Positions 49,340-59,131 of a DNA stretch of 64,000 bases are shown here, piece after piece. Where the stretch lies: contig JAUIJC010000008.1 in assembly GCA_030431525.1 (NCBI GenBank), positions 51,603 through 115,602 on the forward strand. Direction: 5' to 3'. Source of the stretch: Bacteroidia bacterium. Its GTDB lineage: Bacteria > Bacteroidota > Bacteroidia > Cytophagales > JAAEPT01. The translations under genes were made by a program, and so were the position numbers. The notes below the pieces were generated by a model, which had not been told where the DNA came from, did not search any database, and saw only the letters and a program-made list of their open reading frames with translations. How positions within the stretch are numbered: position 1 is the first letter of the stretch; the number at the start of each line of letters is the position of its first letter.

Positions 49340-51574
49340 ATGAATAGGATTTCAAGAAGGCCATTAAAGGCCATGGGTTCAGGGTTTATTCCTCACGAAT
49401 TTATTCCCGAGGGGAAAGATGAATATTACCTCAGGGAGGAACAGGCCAATGCTGATCAGGAAAAGCGCTCCTATAGAAAGTTGCAGGAGAAGGAGATTGC
49501 CATCTTGGAGCAACAAGGGAATCGGGCGGATGATTGGGCAAATGTTCAAGTGGAGGTAGGGTTTAACGCAAGCTTGGTTCAGCGGTGTAGTTTCTTTGGA
49601 AAGGTTCGAATTGGGAAGCTGGAGGAGCTTTGTTTTGAATTTAACGACCTAAGGGCTCCCGTTGGGTTGTATGATAGCACCATTGTTTCCTGTGATTTGG
49701 GAGCCAATGTTTCCATCAGGAATGTAGGCTATTTGGCTTTCTACCGACTTGAAGAGGAGGTGATCCTCTTTAATGTGGAAGAAATGCAGACGACCAATTA
49801 TGCCAAGTTCGGAAATGGTGTTTTGAAGGAAGGTGAGGATGAAAAGACGAGGATTTGGCTGGAGCTGGGCAATGAAAATGGCGGGAGAAAAGTATTGCCT
49901 TTCGAAGGTATGCGCGCCGCGGACGCTTGGATGTGGTCAAAATATCGGGATGATGAGCCTTTGTTGTCACGATTTCGGGAAATGACAGAGAGGGTAGTTG
50001 ACAATCGTCGTGGTTATTACGGATCGGTTGGTCGGAACACCATGATTAAAAATTGTCGCATCCTTAAGGATGTTATCGTTGGTGAGTTTGCCTACCTCAA
50101 GGGAGCCAACAAATTAAAGAACCTAACGATTTGTAGTGAGGAGCAATCACAGACCCAAATCGGAGAAGGTGTTGAATTGGTGAATGGAATTATTCATCCT
50201 GGAGCGCGGGTATTTTATGGTGTAAAAGCCATTCGATTTGTATTGGGACGCAATTCCTCCTTAAAATATGGTGCCCGCTTAATTAACTCCTTGCTGGGTG
50301 AAAACTCAACAATTTCATGTTGTGAGGTGCTCAATTCGCTCCTGTTCCCAAATCATGAACAGCATCACAACAATTCTTTCTTGACGGCGTCTACGATTCT
50401 TGGGCAAAGTAATATCGCCGCTGGAGCTACTATTGGATCAAATCATAACACTAGAGCCAATGATGGCGAGCTGGTGGCAGGAAGAGGGTTTTGGCCAGCA
50501 CTTTGTGTCAACCTAAAGCATAATAGCAGGTTTGCTTCCTATACCTTGTTGGCTAAAGGAAGTTACCCAAGTGAGATGAATATCTCGCTTCCATTCTCAC
50601 TGGTGTCCAATGATGAGAGTGAGAATAGATTGAGGGTTATGCCAGCTTATTGGTTTAAGTATAATATGTATGCCCTGCTTCGAAATGTATGGAAGTTTAA
50701 GAATAGAGATACTCGAAAGGTAAAGGAACAGCTTTTCGATTTTGATTATCTGGCTCCAGATACCATTGAGGAAATCTTTTCCGCCATGCGATTACTGGAA
50801 CGTTGGACGGCTCAGGCCTATTGGAAAAACTTGGGTCGGGAAAAACAACATCAGAGCGATAATGAACTGATTCTGTTTGGGAAAAGCCTTTTGGAAAATT
50901 CTCCTCGCAAGGTTGCCGAGCTTCATGTTTTGGCTGAGGGGATGGAGAATTCTAATCGGGAAGTACATGTGTTAAAGCCTCATGAAGCTTATACCATGTA
51001 TGAGGACATGGTCAATTATTATTGTGTCAGAACCTTAACCAACTACATGTTGGAGAATGACATTGTCTCCCTAGAAGGATTGAAAACGGTATTGACGGGT
51101 TCCAAGAAAAAAGCTTGGGTGAATGCCGGAGGGCAAATGATGCCCTTGGAGCGACTGGAACAGCTGAAAGATAAAATTCGGTCAGGCAAGATTTCAGATT
51201 GGCGGGAAGTTCATAGTGAGTACCGTCATATTTATGACCACCGTGAGCGTGATACCGCAGAGCATGCATTTTCAGCGCTTCTATTCATCAATCATATTTC
51301 TGAGCATGAACTTGATGTCAGACATTGGCTCTCCTTTATTGAACAGGCCGAAGAAACATTGACGAGGGTAGAAGGTCAGGTGAGGGCTGAAAGACTAAAG
51401 GATTATGACAATCCATTCAGAAAAATGGTCTATGAAACGCCAGAGGAAATGAATGCCGTATTAGGTGGTTTGGAAAAAGATGAATTTGTCCAAGTTGCCA
51501 AAGATCGGGTGGCCTATGTTCGTCAGCAACTGGAGCGTATTCGTGGTTTTGAACAACGAAGCCAAAGTGCTTGA
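49340..51574 (+). CDS. DUF4954 left-handed beta-helix protein
   Basis: 744 residues from ATG 49340. Residues about 80-430 contain hexapeptide-like repeats of a left-handed parallel beta-helix (NTMIKNCRILKDVIVGEFAYLKGANKLKN; SSLKYGARLINSLLGENSTISCCEVLNSLL; GQSNIAAGATIGSNHN), as in acyl- and nucleotidyl-transferases of the LbH class; a Lys/Arg-rich helical C-terminal region follows. This matches the DUF4954 family of Bacteroidota and spirochaetes, probably a sugar-nucleotide- or acyl-transferase-like enzyme, not characterised. Its position 53 bp after glmS supports a link to amino-sugar metabolism. A terminator follows. Confidence 0.85.
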   Translation: MNRISRRPLKAMGSGFIPHEFIPEGKDEYYLREEQANADQEKRSYRKLQEKEIAILEQQGNRADDWANVQVEVGFNASLVQRCSFFGKVRIGKLEELCFEFNDLRAPVGLYDSTIVSCDLGANVSIRNVGYLAFYRLEEEVILFNVEEMQTTNYAKFGNGVLKEGEDEKTRIWLELGNENGGRKVLPFEGMRAADAWMWSKYRDDEPLLSRFREMTERVVDNRRGYYGSVGRNTMIKNCRILKDVIVGEFAYLKGANKLKNLTICSEEQSQTQIGEGVELVNGIIHPGARVFYGVKAIRFVLGRNSSLKYGARLINSLLGENSTISCCEVLNSLLFPNHEQHHNNSFLTASTILGQSNIAAGATIGSNHNTRANDGELVAGRGFWPALCVNLKHNSRFASYTLLAKGSYPSEMNISLPFSLVSNDESENRLRVMPAYWFKYNMYALLRNVWKFKNRDTRKVKEQLFDFDYLAPDTIEEIFSAMRLLERWTAQAYWKNLGREKQHQSDNELILFGKSLLENSPRKVAELHVLAEGMENSNREVHVLKPHEAYTMYEDMVNYYCVRTLTNYMLENDIVSLEGLKTVLTGSKKKAWVNAGGQMMPLERLEQLKDKIRSGKISDWREVHSEYRHIYDHRERDTAEHAFSALLFINHISEHELDVRHWLSFIEQAEETLTRVEGQVRAERLKDYDNPFRKMVYETPEEMNAVLGGLEKDEFVQVAKDRVAYVRQQLERIRGFEQRSQSA

Positions 51575-51651
51575 CTGAATAAGTAAAAAATAATGGGCTT
51601 TGGATAAAGGGTTCAACCTGTTGGGTTCAGCATTGTATTACTCATAATAAC

Positions 51652-51687
51652 AAAAGGGATTGGCTATCGAATAGTCAATCCCTTTTT
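51652..51687. terminator. Bidirectional intrinsic terminator
   Basis: AAAAGGGATTG pairs with CAATCCCTTTT. It serves the DUF4954 gene and the convergent ychJ. Confidence 0.88.
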
Positions 51688-51692
51688 GTGAT

Positions 51693-52184
51693 TTAAGCAC
51701 CACAGCACTTTTTATATTTTTTTCCACTACCACAGGGGCAAAGGTCGTTTCGACCTACTTTGGTATCCATTGGTTTGTCCTTTGGATTAAGCTTCCCTTT
51801 GACGAAAAACCATTTTCCTTCCACTTTAGAAAAATCCGATAGTTCGTGGTGAACTTCCTTTTTTCCCGAAGGGTTTAAAAAATGTGCCTTGAACTCCACT
51901 TGACCACCTTCGTGGTTTGGGCCTCCTAAGGTTTTGCTAATGATCTCAAGCTTTTGCCATTGATTTTCCTTGGCCCATCGCCCCAAATCTTTTGCAGAAT
52001 ATTGACTTCTGGTGGAGGGGTGGGTAGTTGCTAAAATGTAATCAATGTCTTCCAAGCAGTAGGCGACATAGCGGGAACGCATAAGTTCCTCAGCTGTGTT
52101 CGGCGTTTTTGCACCTTTAATAAAAGGTTCACAGCAGGTTGAAAGTGCTTTGGAAGATCCGCAAGGGCAGGAAATAGTTGTCAT
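51693..52184 (-). CDS. ychJ: YchJ family protein with two SEC-C zinc motifs
   Basis: 163 residues. The N-terminal SEC-C-like motif [13 protein letters not shown] and a C-terminal one, [13 protein letters not shown], bracket an NTF2-like domain ([27 protein letters not shown], then VEFKAHFL). This is the UPF0225/YchJ architecture. The C-terminal zinc motif is like that of SecA that binds SecB and ribosomes; function is otherwise unknown. Confidence 0.92.
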   Translation of the reverse strand: MTTISCPCGSSKALSTCCEPFIKGAKTPNTAEELMRSRYVAYCLEDIDYILATTHPSTRSQYSAKDLGRWAKENQWQKLEIISKTLGGPNHEGGQVEFKAHFLNPSGKKEVHHELSDFSKVEGKWFFVKGKLNPKDKPMDTKVGRNDLCPCGSGKKYKKCCGA

Positions 52185-52424
52185 AGGGAGGCATTTTGCC
52201 CCGCAAAGTTCTTGGAAATCTTTGGGATTTAAAATGTGGGTGATATTTACCGTTGTAGATTTTGCAAGAAAACACTGTTAGGTCTATGGTTTTGGTTGTA
52301 ATTGTTCAGTAAAACAATGCTTGAATTATGAAATATGTAAATAATCGTCTCTTTTTGTGATTTATTGATAAAGAAAGGATATTTGTATTGTTCAAAAGAA
52401 GAAAAGCAAAAGCTATTTAATGAT

Positions 52425-54095
52425 ATGTGTGGAATTGTTTGTGCCTTTGACCTAAAGCAATCTGCCGAGGAGCTTCGTCCTCAGTTGCTCGAAATGGGTA
52501 AGAAAATCCGTCACCGTGGTCCAGATTGGAGCGGAATCCATAGTGAGGAGAACGCCATTTTGGTTCACGAGCGTTTGGCGATTGTTGACCCAGCTTCCGG
52601 AAACCAGCCTTTGTTCAGCGAGGACAAGAAATTGGTTTTGGCTGCTAACGGCGAGATTTACAACCACCAAGAGTTGCGCGCGAAGTTCGAGGGAAAATAT
52701 AATTTCCAGACCGAATCTGACTGCGAGGTGTTGTTGGCGCTTTACAAGGAGCAAGGCGAAAACTTCCTTGATGAGTTGAACGGCATTTTTGGCTTTGCTA
52801 TTTATGATACCGAAAACGACGCATACCTTATCGCTCGCGATCACATCGGCATCATTCCACTTTATATCGGATGGGATGCAAACGGTACATTCTATGTAGC
52901 CTCTGAGTTGAAAGCCTTGGAAGGTGTTTGTACAAAAATTGAGTTGTTCCCTCCAGGACATTACCTCTACAGCAAAAACGGGTATGAGCCAGTTAAATGG
53001 TACAACCGTGAGTGGACAGAGTATGATGCGGTAAAGGATAACGAGACCAGCATTGAGGATCTGAAGGATGCTTTGGAAGCTGCGGTTCACCGTCAGTTGA
53101 TGTCCGACGTTCCTTATGGCGTGTTGCTTTCTGGTGGATTGGACTCGTCCGTGATTTCTGCCATTGCCAAGAAATATGCTGACAAGCGTATTGAGTCTGG
53201 TGATGCTGATGAGGCTTGGTGGCCACGTCTACACTCTTTTGCCGTTGGTTTGGAAGGTTCTCCAGATTTGATTGCTGCTAAAAAAGTAGCTGATCACATC
53301 GGCACCGTTCACCACGAGATTCACTTCACTATCCAAGAAGGTTTGGATGCCATTCGTGATGTAATCTACCACTTGGAAACCTATGATGTAACGACCATTC
53401 GTGCATCTACGCCAATGTATTTGATGTCTCGTGTCATCAAGTCCATGGGTGTGAAAATGGTACTTTCTGGTGAGGGTTCTGACGAATTGTTCGGTGGATA
53501 CTTGTATTTCCACAAGGCGCCAAACGACAAGGAATTCCACGAGGAAACTGTTCGTAAGTTGAGCAAGTTGAACTTGTATGACTGCTTGCGCGCCAACAAA
53601 TCCCTTTCTGCTTGGGGTGTTGAGGGTCGTGTTCCATTCTTGGACAAGGAGTTCATCGACGTGGCAATGCGCTTGAATCCAAAGGACAAGATGATCACTC
53701 CTGAGCGTATGGAGAAGTGGGTTGTACGTAAGGCTTTTGAGGATTACCTCCCAGAAAGCGTTGCTTGGAGACAAAAAGAGCAGTTCTCTGACGGTGTTGG
53801 ATATTCTTGGATTGACACCTTGAAGGAGATGGTTAACAACGAGGTTTCTGACGAGCAATTGGCGAACGCGGCATTCCGCTTCCCAGTGCAGACGCCAAAA
53901 TCTAAGGAGGAATTCTTCTACCGTTCCATCTTTGCTGAGCACTTTCCATCAGATACTGCTGCCTTGACTGTACCATCTGTACCATCTGTGGCATGTAGTA
54001 CTCCTGAAGCCTTGGCTTGGGATGCTTCTTTCCAAAACATGAACGATCCTTCGGGTCGTGCGGTTGGAGTGCACGCAGATAGCTATGGTAAGTGA
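52425..54095 (+). CDS. asnB: Glutamine-hydrolysing asparagine synthetase B
   Basis: 556 residues from ATG 52425, so that Cys2 is the glutaminase nucleophile (MCGIVCAFDLKQSAEEL). N-terminal glutaminase domain (RHRGPDWSG, ERLAIVDP, NGEIYNH), then the synthetase domain with the PP-loop LLSGGLDSSVISAIAKK, SGEGSDELFGGY and EGRVPFLDKEF. It forms asparagine from aspartate, glutamine and ATP. A near-consensus promoter is seen: TTG, N20 and GATATTTG (52378-52385), about 40 bp ahead of the ATG, which excludes longer starts. Codon use is highly biased. Confidence 0.96.
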   Translation: MCGIVCAFDLKQSAEELRPQLLEMGKKIRHRGPDWSGIHSEENAILVHERLAIVDPASGNQPLFSEDKKLVLAANGEIYNHQELRAKFEGKYNFQTESDCEVLLALYKEQGENFLDELNGIFGFAIYDTENDAYLIARDHIGIIPLYIGWDANGTFYVASELKALEGVCTKIELFPPGHYLYSKNGYEPVKWYNREWTEYDAVKDNETSIEDLKDALEAAVHRQLMSDVPYGVLLSGGLDSSVISAIAKKYADKRIESGDADEAWWPRLHSFAVGLEGSPDLIAAKKVADHIGTVHHEIHFTIQEGLDAIRDVIYHLETYDVTTIRASTPMYLMSRVIKSMGVKMVLSGEGSDELFGGYLYFHKAPNDKEFHEETVRKLSKLNLYDCLRANKSLSAWGVEGRVPFLDKEFIDVAMRLNPKDKMITPERMEKWVVRKAFEDYLPESVAWRQKEQFSDGVGYSWIDTLKEMVNNEVSDEQLANAAFRFPVQTPKSKEEFFYRSIFAEHFPSDTAALTVPSVPSVACSTPEALAWDASFQNMNDPSGRAVGVHADSYGK

Positions 54096-54120
54096 TTTAG
54101 CAAATTGATATAATCAAGTA

Positions 54121-54158
54121 AAAGGGACTGTTCCAATATCGGAGCAGTCCCTTTTTTT
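54121..54158 (+). terminator. Intrinsic terminator of asnB
   Basis: AAAGGGACTG pairs with CAGTCCCTTT, with inner TCC/GGA pairing, followed by T7. Confidence 0.9.
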
Positions 54159-54168
54159 ATGTTGGCCT

Positions 54169-55041
54169 TTAACCGGCCTTGCGATATAATCGACCATGAC
54201 CTAAATGTTTTAGGAAGTCATTTTCAAAGCGAGATGTGAGGTCATTGATTTCTTCGATAGCAAGCTGGTTGTCAAAATCAACGACCAATCGAAATGGTCT
54301 TTGGTCTGAAGGAAGGTTGATCAGGTTGTTGATGGCGTTTGCAATATTTATTGTTGGGGTGATCGTGAGACCATCAACTTTCTTCCTTAGCTCAGTCATT
54401 AATAGGTGATAATCCCTTAACACTTTACCATAGTGAGCAGCACGGTCCTGGTGGGCAGATTCAATGAAGTTATCGTAAAAATTTTCAGGGCATAAACCAG
54501 GTTCGATAACTGTTGAATTAATGCCAAGCAGATTTAATTCGTAGTTGTAGCTTTCTGCCAAGCCTTCCAATGCAAATTTACTGGCGTTAAATATTCCCAT
54601 AAAGGGAAGGGGCAGACGCGCCAAAGTGCTTGAAATATATATCAATTGACCTTTATGTCGTTTACGCATGTGGGGAAGTACGGCCCTGTTGATCCGGTGT
54701 ACTCCCATGACATTAGAGTCAAAAATTTCTTCCACTCGTTCAGGGGTAAAATCTTCCGTAATACCCATGGCAAATGTCCCAGAGTTGTGGATCACAATAT
54801 CGATGTACTCGGTGTTGTTCAGGATAAGCCGAACAGCTCTTTCGATGGATTTATTGTTGGTTGGGTCCAGTTCCACAACTGAGACTCTCGGAGTGCTTAA
54901 CAGCTTTTTAGCCAATGGAGCATTAACGTGATGAATATCTGGAATGCCCGCATAAACTTGATGACCTTGGTTAGCCAAGACCTGTGTCATTTCCTGACCA
55001 AATTTGCTGATTGCGCTGGTGATAAGAATAGTACGTTCCAT
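54169..55041 (-). CDS. Short-chain dehydrogenase/reductase with replaced catalytic Tyr
   Basis: 290 residues from ATG 55041 (MERTILITSAISKFGQEM). SDR fold: nucleotide-binding loop TSAISKFG (canonical TGxxxGIG with the first Gly replaced by Ser), DIVIHNSGTFAMG in place of NNAG, and ISSTLARLP with the active Ser. The canonical YxxxK is FNASK: Phe151 replaces Tyr, while Lys155 is kept. The DNA codon is TTT. The enzyme may therefore be a non-catalytic or altered SDR. The C-terminal 60 residues extend past the core. A longer upstream frame is rejected as it lacks similarity. Confidence 0.82.
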   Translation of the reverse strand: MERTILITSAISKFGQEMTQVLANQGHQVYAGIPDIHHVNAPLAKKLLSTPRVSVVELDPTNNKSIERAVRLILNNTEYIDIVIHNSGTFAMGITEDFTPERVEEIFDSNVMGVHRINRAVLPHMRKRHKGQLIYISSTLARLPLPFMGIFNASKFALEGLAESYNYELNLLGINSTVIEPGLCPENFYDNFIESAHQDRAAHYGKVLRDYHLLMTELRKKVDGLTITPTINIANAINNLINLPSDQRPFRLVVDFDNQLAIEEINDLTSRFENDFLKHLGHGRLYRKAG

Positions 55042-55112
55042 AGCTGGGAAAACAAGGTTGGCTGGAAAACCTTTTCCCTTAGAGAACGTTGGCAACAAGG
55101 TGTGAAGTGTTT

Positions 55113-56252
55113 TTAAAGGGAATTTTTGGATAAGTAACAGATGTATTTTTTGAGAAGAGTCGCATGTTCATCAGAAAGGACTGCCTTGAACTCGCGATGA
55201 AAAGCTTGGGGTATTATTAATTCATTTTCTTGGTCCAACCGGAGTGCTCTGATTTTCCTCATCTTAGGAATATCATTTGAGGCTAACTTATAGGTCTTGG
55301 ATGCAGTGGACCAATGGAGGTTAATGAGGACAGAATCTTTGTGAATGTTGGGGCAACCTCCCCAGGTACATGAGTCATTGGGAAGTGCCAATTCAAAGGC
55401 GTAAGCAATTTTTAATGGGTTATGGGACACTTCATAAGAGCGAATGTGGAAATCAATATTGCTCCAACCAGAAAGGTTGCTTTCATCCAATCTGGAAAAA
55501 ACAGGTACAATCTTATTTTTTCGGATAACAAAGTAATGCCTGTCAAAATGCCAAATGCCTGATCCTCGAGTCAAACATTCCCTAAGCGAAAAAACCGTCT
55601 CACCTGAAGGGCCTTGAAATGATTCAATGTCCGTTCCATAGTGATTGTGAATGTAGATTTTACCAATACACCAAAATTTTCCATTGGCTTGTTTCCTTAT
55701 TACTAGTTGGTCGCAATTACTGCTCGAATGAAAATCACAATATGAAAAGAGAAAAAGTCGTTTTTCACCAATGATTGGATGAACTGATGGATAAATTTCT
55801 GATTGCTTTGAAAGTTCAGCTTGACTTAAGGAGTCAGAGAAAAGCTCTAAAAGTAGTGCTATTTTGTCCTTCTCAATGGAAGGGTATTCCTCCATCTCAA
55901 AATAGGGTGATAGAGAATGGATGATTGAGTCTGGAATTTTTATCGGGATATGGAAGTTTTGATACCCTCCTTCGGATTGGGCGACACTTTGTGGAATATT
56001 TAGATTATTGATTAGGGTTAATATAGAATCACATTGCTTGAGACTGAGATTACAGCTTGGGTTTCTAGGTCTAAGATTGAAGATTTTTGTTTGTCGATCA
56101 GTGGGAGTGGTGTCAAGGTCTTCAACCATTGTAGGAGAAAAGTTAGAATCGATTTCGGAAGAATCGACACTTAGATTTTTACTACTAGGTTTGCCTTTAT
56201 CTATTTGGTTACAGCCCAGAAAAAGAAGGCAGAGAATTAAATACCTGTACAT
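55113..56252 (-). CDS. Putative lipoprotein of unknown function
   Basis: 379 residues from ATG 56252: lipoprotein signal MYRYLILCLLFLGC (Cys14), then a low-complexity Ser/Asp linker and a globular domain with several Cys pairs (CDFHSSSNC, CTWGGC). No family was recognised. The coding region is markedly AT-richer than the neighbouring enzymes. The start codon lies 2 bp behind the T-run of the terminator of the preceding gene, an arrangement repeated at three other places in this window. Confidence 0.7.
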   Translation of the reverse strand: MYRYLILCLLFLGCNQIDKGKPSSKNLSVDSSEIDSNFSPTMVEDLDTTPTDRQTKIFNLRPRNPSCNLSLKQCDSILTLINNLNIPQSVAQSEGGYQNFHIPIKIPDSIIHSLSPYFEMEEYPSIEKDKIALLLELFSDSLSQAELSKQSEIYPSVHPIIGEKRLFLFSYCDFHSSSNCDQLVIRKQANGKFWCIGKIYIHNHYGTDIESFQGPSGETVFSLRECLTRGSGIWHFDRHYFVIRKNKIVPVFSRLDESNLSGWSNIDFHIRSYEVSHNPLKIAYAFELALPNDSCTWGGCPNIHKDSVLINLHWSTASKTYKLASNDIPKMRKIRALRLDQENELIIPQAFHREFKAVLSDEHATLLKKYICYLSKNSL

Positions 56253-56289
56253 ATAAAAAAAGAACCAACCATTTTTAACTGGTTGGTTC
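56253..56289 (-). terminator. Intrinsic terminator of the isopropylmalate/citramalate synthase gene
   Basis: GAACCAACCA (56262-56271) pairs with TGGTTGGTTC (56280-56289) around an 8-nt loop; the minus strand continues with T7 and reaches the next gene's ATG. Confidence 0.88.
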
Positions 56290-56295
56290 AATTAA

Positions 56296-57816
56296 TCATT
56301 CCTCAATAAGATTCAGCATTTTTAGTGTAGCCTTTACTGCCGCTGTTTGCTGGTCGGCTTCAAGGCCTTTGGTTTTGAATTCCTTCCCAGCAAATTCCCA
56401 AGTAATGACTGTTTCTACCAAGGCGTCAGTCCGTCCACCAGGCGGAATGCTGATTTTGTAGTTTTTCAAACGAGCAATCTCCTTTCCAAGAACATCATAG
56501 ACAGAGGACACAGCTTTCATGAAAGCATCATACATGCCATCACCATTTGCCGTTTGCTGATATTCTTTGCCATCAACCTCAAGTTTGATGTTTGCCACGG
56601 GCTCCATGCCCCAAGCCGCCGTTGTATAATAGTTGATAAGGCGAACCTTTTCCTCAGCCACTTGGCGAGTGCCCAGAACTTCGGAGATGATAAAGGGAAG
56701 GTCCTCTTTGGTGATGGTTTCTTTTTGGTCGCCAAGTTCAACCACTCGCTGAGTCACTTTTTTCAGTGCCTCAGGTTCCAGCTCAATTCCTAATTCCTCG
56801 AGATTCTTGCGGATGCTGGCATTTCCAGAGGTTTTGCCAAGGGCATATTCGCGTTTTCGACCGAATCGCTCTGGCATCAACTCATTGAAATACAACCCGC
56901 CTTTGTTGTCCCCATCGGCGTGGACACCACAAGTTTGCGTGAAGACGAAATCACCCACTACAGGTTTATTGGCGGGAATTTCAACTCCAGAGAAACTTTC
57001 CACGATACCGCTGATGCGGTTAAGACTTGATTCTACCACATGAGTGGTATGGTCAGTATGGTCGTTGATCAATGCCACAGCGCTGGCCAAAGGGGTATTT
57101 CCCGTTCTTTCGCCTAAACCGTTCACGGTGGTATGAATTCCAGAAATTCCTGCTTCAATCACAGAAAAGCTATTACCAATGGCCAAGTCGTAGTCATTGT
57201 GCAAATGGGAATCGAAATGGAGTTCAGGGTAGCGCTCCACAGTAGCCTTTACAAAATCAAAGGCTGTTTTAGGATTAAGAATTCCCAAAGTGTCTGGGAG
57301 CATGAACCTTTTAATCGGTTCATCCTTTAGGCCGTCAAGCATAAAGAATACATAATCCTGCGAGCTGGTCATTCCATTTGACCAATCCTCAAGATAGATG
57401 TTGACAGAAATGTCAAGTTCCTTGGCGTAGGCTATAGACTTCTTGATGTCAGCCAAATGCTCCTCAGGGGTCTTTTTTAATTGACCTTGGACATGGTTTA
57501 GTGAGCCTTTGGTCAGCAGGTTGATGACCTTGGCACCACTTTTCTTAATCCAGTCCAACGATTTTCCGCCATCAACGAAACCAAGGATTTCAATGCGGTC
57601 GAGGTAATTCTTTTCGGTAGCCCACTTCACAATCTTCTCCACGGCTTCATACTCGCCCTCGGAAATTCGTGCAGAGGCGATTTCAAGCCGATCCACTTTT
57701 ACCTCTTCCAATAGCATGCGAGCAAGGGTTAGCTTCTCGGACGCTGTAAAGGCCACACCTGCGGTTTGTTCACCATCCCGCAATGTGGTATCCATGATTT
57801 CGATGGTCTTTGCCAT
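56296..57816 (-). CDS. Isopropylmalate/citramalate synthase family enzyme with regulatory domain
   Basis: 506 residues. DRE-TIM metallolyase core: MDTTLRDGEQTAGVAFTASEK, catalytic and metal residues in HFDSHLHNDYDLAIGNS and TVNGLGERTGNTPLASA, then a HADGDNKGG segment (as in HADGxxK of LeuA/CimA). The C-terminal about 130 residues form the LeuA allosteric dimerisation domain (PVANIKLEVDGKEYQQTANGDGMYDAFMKAV). It condenses acetyl-CoA with a 2-oxo acid; whether the product is 2-isopropylmalate or citramalate cannot be decided by eye. leuB lies 25 kb away. Encoded 73 bp after tryptophan 2,3-dioxygenase in the same direction. Confidence 0.87.
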   Translation of the reverse strand: MAKTIEIMDTTLRDGEQTAGVAFTASEKLTLARMLLEEVKVDRLEIASARISEGEYEAVEKIVKWATEKNYLDRIEILGFVDGGKSLDWIKKSGAKVINLLTKGSLNHVQGQLKKTPEEHLADIKKSIAYAKELDISVNIYLEDWSNGMTSSQDYVFFMLDGLKDEPIKRFMLPDTLGILNPKTAFDFVKATVERYPELHFDSHLHNDYDLAIGNSFSVIEAGISGIHTTVNGLGERTGNTPLASAVALINDHTDHTTHVVESSLNRISGIVESFSGVEIPANKPVVGDFVFTQTCGVHADGDNKGGLYFNELMPERFGRKREYALGKTSGNASIRKNLEELGIELEPEALKKVTQRVVELGDQKETITKEDLPFIISEVLGTRQVAEEKVRLINYYTTAAWGMEPVANIKLEVDGKEYQQTANGDGMYDAFMKAVSSVYDVLGKEIARLKNYKISIPPGGRTDALVETVITWEFAGKEFKTKGLEADQQTAAVKATLKMLNLIEE

Positions 57817-57889
57817 TTATTGCATTCTCTCTACTTGGGAACACGAATTTAGAAAGACCTTATGTGTTTTGGAAGCTGTATGCTAATGT

Positions 57890-58972
57890 TCAGCCTGTTT
57901 TTGGTAGGTAATCGTTGTAAATGAGACCAAATTCTTGAGAAAGGAGCTGGCCAAGGGCAGGTAATTCAGTTCTTCTGATCAAAAATGTATTGAGCTCTGC
58001 GATGTCACTGAAGACATAGTGTTTGCTCAATGACTTCATGAGATAATCTTGTCCACTACTTCCTCCTGTACCTGATTTTGTGCCAATCATCCGGCGAACC
58101 AAGTTTAGGTGTCGGTAACGCCACAAGGCCATTTGTTCGTCTATTTCCAAGAGAAGGTTTAGGAGTTGGAATCCTCCATTTAATGCAGGGCAATCTTGGT
58201 ATAGAAAAATGAATAGACCGGCTCGTCGTGCTTTTGTCGAAAGCCCAGCAGGATTGTTTTCATCTCTGATGATTTTCTCATCAAAGTATTTGAGTTTTTC
58301 ATCATCAGTTTCAATCAGACTTTTTACATAAAGATGACGGTAGTCATTCCAAAAGACATGGCGTGAATAGCTTAATGGGAATTTTGGAGTGTAATCTGAC
58401 CAAAGGCTTTCTTCAAAGTATGGAAGCTTTTCCAGCCAGTTGTTTACCAAACTCAAAATGGAAGGGTTGTCAGACATTCCCATTAGTTGGCCTAACTGAC
58501 AAGGATGCAGATGTTTTTTGTAATGAGCACAGCCATGTCGTTCGCTGAACTTTAATCCCATCATAGCCTCAATTTGTCTGAACTGAAAGCTCTGAAAACC
58601 AGAGGCTGTGCTGAGTAGTCGTCTGAACTCCATGAAACCCATTGCACTCATTGATTCTAACACATCAAGTTGTTGAACCAGAAGCGTAAAAATTTTGGAA
58701 ATCCGTCGAAGTCGATCTATAACGACATGAAGTTTTGATGAGCGAAGGTTGAAGTCTTCCTCGCCCATAATTTCAAGTATTGAATTCAGCTCATGAATCA
58801 CCTGCTTGAACCACAATTCATAAGCCTGATGAGTGATGATAAATAGGGTTTCATCATGAGCTTCGTTGCCATCTTTTTTGCTTTCAGGAAGTTGTGCTTG
58901 CAAAATTTTATCAAGCTGGAGATAATCCTTGTAATGGATGGTCTGTTGATGTTTTATTCTCTGCATGTCCAT
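57890..58972 (-). CDS. kynA: Tryptophan 2,3-dioxygenase
   Basis: 360 residues. Haem-dependent dioxygenase signatures: IHYKDYLQLDKILQAQLP, DETLFIITHQAYELWFKQVIHELNSI (substrate-binding His/Phe/Tyr region), FMEFRRLLSTASGFQSFQFRQIE, and the C-terminal RYRHLNLVRRMIGTKSGTGGSSGQDYL with the haem His. It opens the indole ring of L-tryptophan to N-formylkynurenine, the first step of the kynurenine pathway. No other kynurenine gene is adjacent. Possibly co-transcribed with the LeuA-like gene downstream. Confidence 0.95.
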   Translation of the reverse strand: MDMQRIKHQQTIHYKDYLQLDKILQAQLPESKKDGNEAHDETLFIITHQAYELWFKQVIHELNSILEIMGEEDFNLRSSKLHVVIDRLRRISKIFTLLVQQLDVLESMSAMGFMEFRRLLSTASGFQSFQFRQIEAMMGLKFSERHGCAHYKKHLHPCQLGQLMGMSDNPSILSLVNNWLEKLPYFEESLWSDYTPKFPLSYSRHVFWNDYRHLYVKSLIETDDEKLKYFDEKIIRDENNPAGLSTKARRAGLFIFLYQDCPALNGGFQLLNLLLEIDEQMALWRYRHLNLVRRMIGTKSGTGGSSGQDYLMKSLSKHYVFSDIAELNTFLIRRTELPALGQLLSQEFGLIYNDYLPKTG

Positions 58973-59075
58973 GACTTAAAAAAAGGTGGATGTTAAGATG
59001 TACGGAGTAGTTGTAACTCCTTTTGAAGAAGTGGTCAAAATTCCCATTTGAGGAAAGCGGTAATGCTGGTGGGAT

Positions 59076-59105
59076 TTGACAGTGTTAACGAACTCCCTAT
59101 TTTTG
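59076..59105 (+). promoter_or_regulatory. Complete Bacteroidota promoter of the GH2 gene
   Basis: TTG (59076-59078), exactly 19 bp, then TATTTTTG (59098-59105): a full -33/-7 match. The predicted start near 59111 lies downstream of an upstream ATG at 59048 and so fixes translation at ATG 59132. Confidence 0.7.
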
Positions 59106-59131
59106 TCCATCGGTTTGAATTCAAAACTTTT

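Noticed and set aside
54587..54607. Sequencing error as the cause of Phe in the SDR YxxxK motif
   Set aside because: Other active-site motifs of the same protein are also altered and the frame is otherwise intact, so a real substitution is more likely, though not proven.
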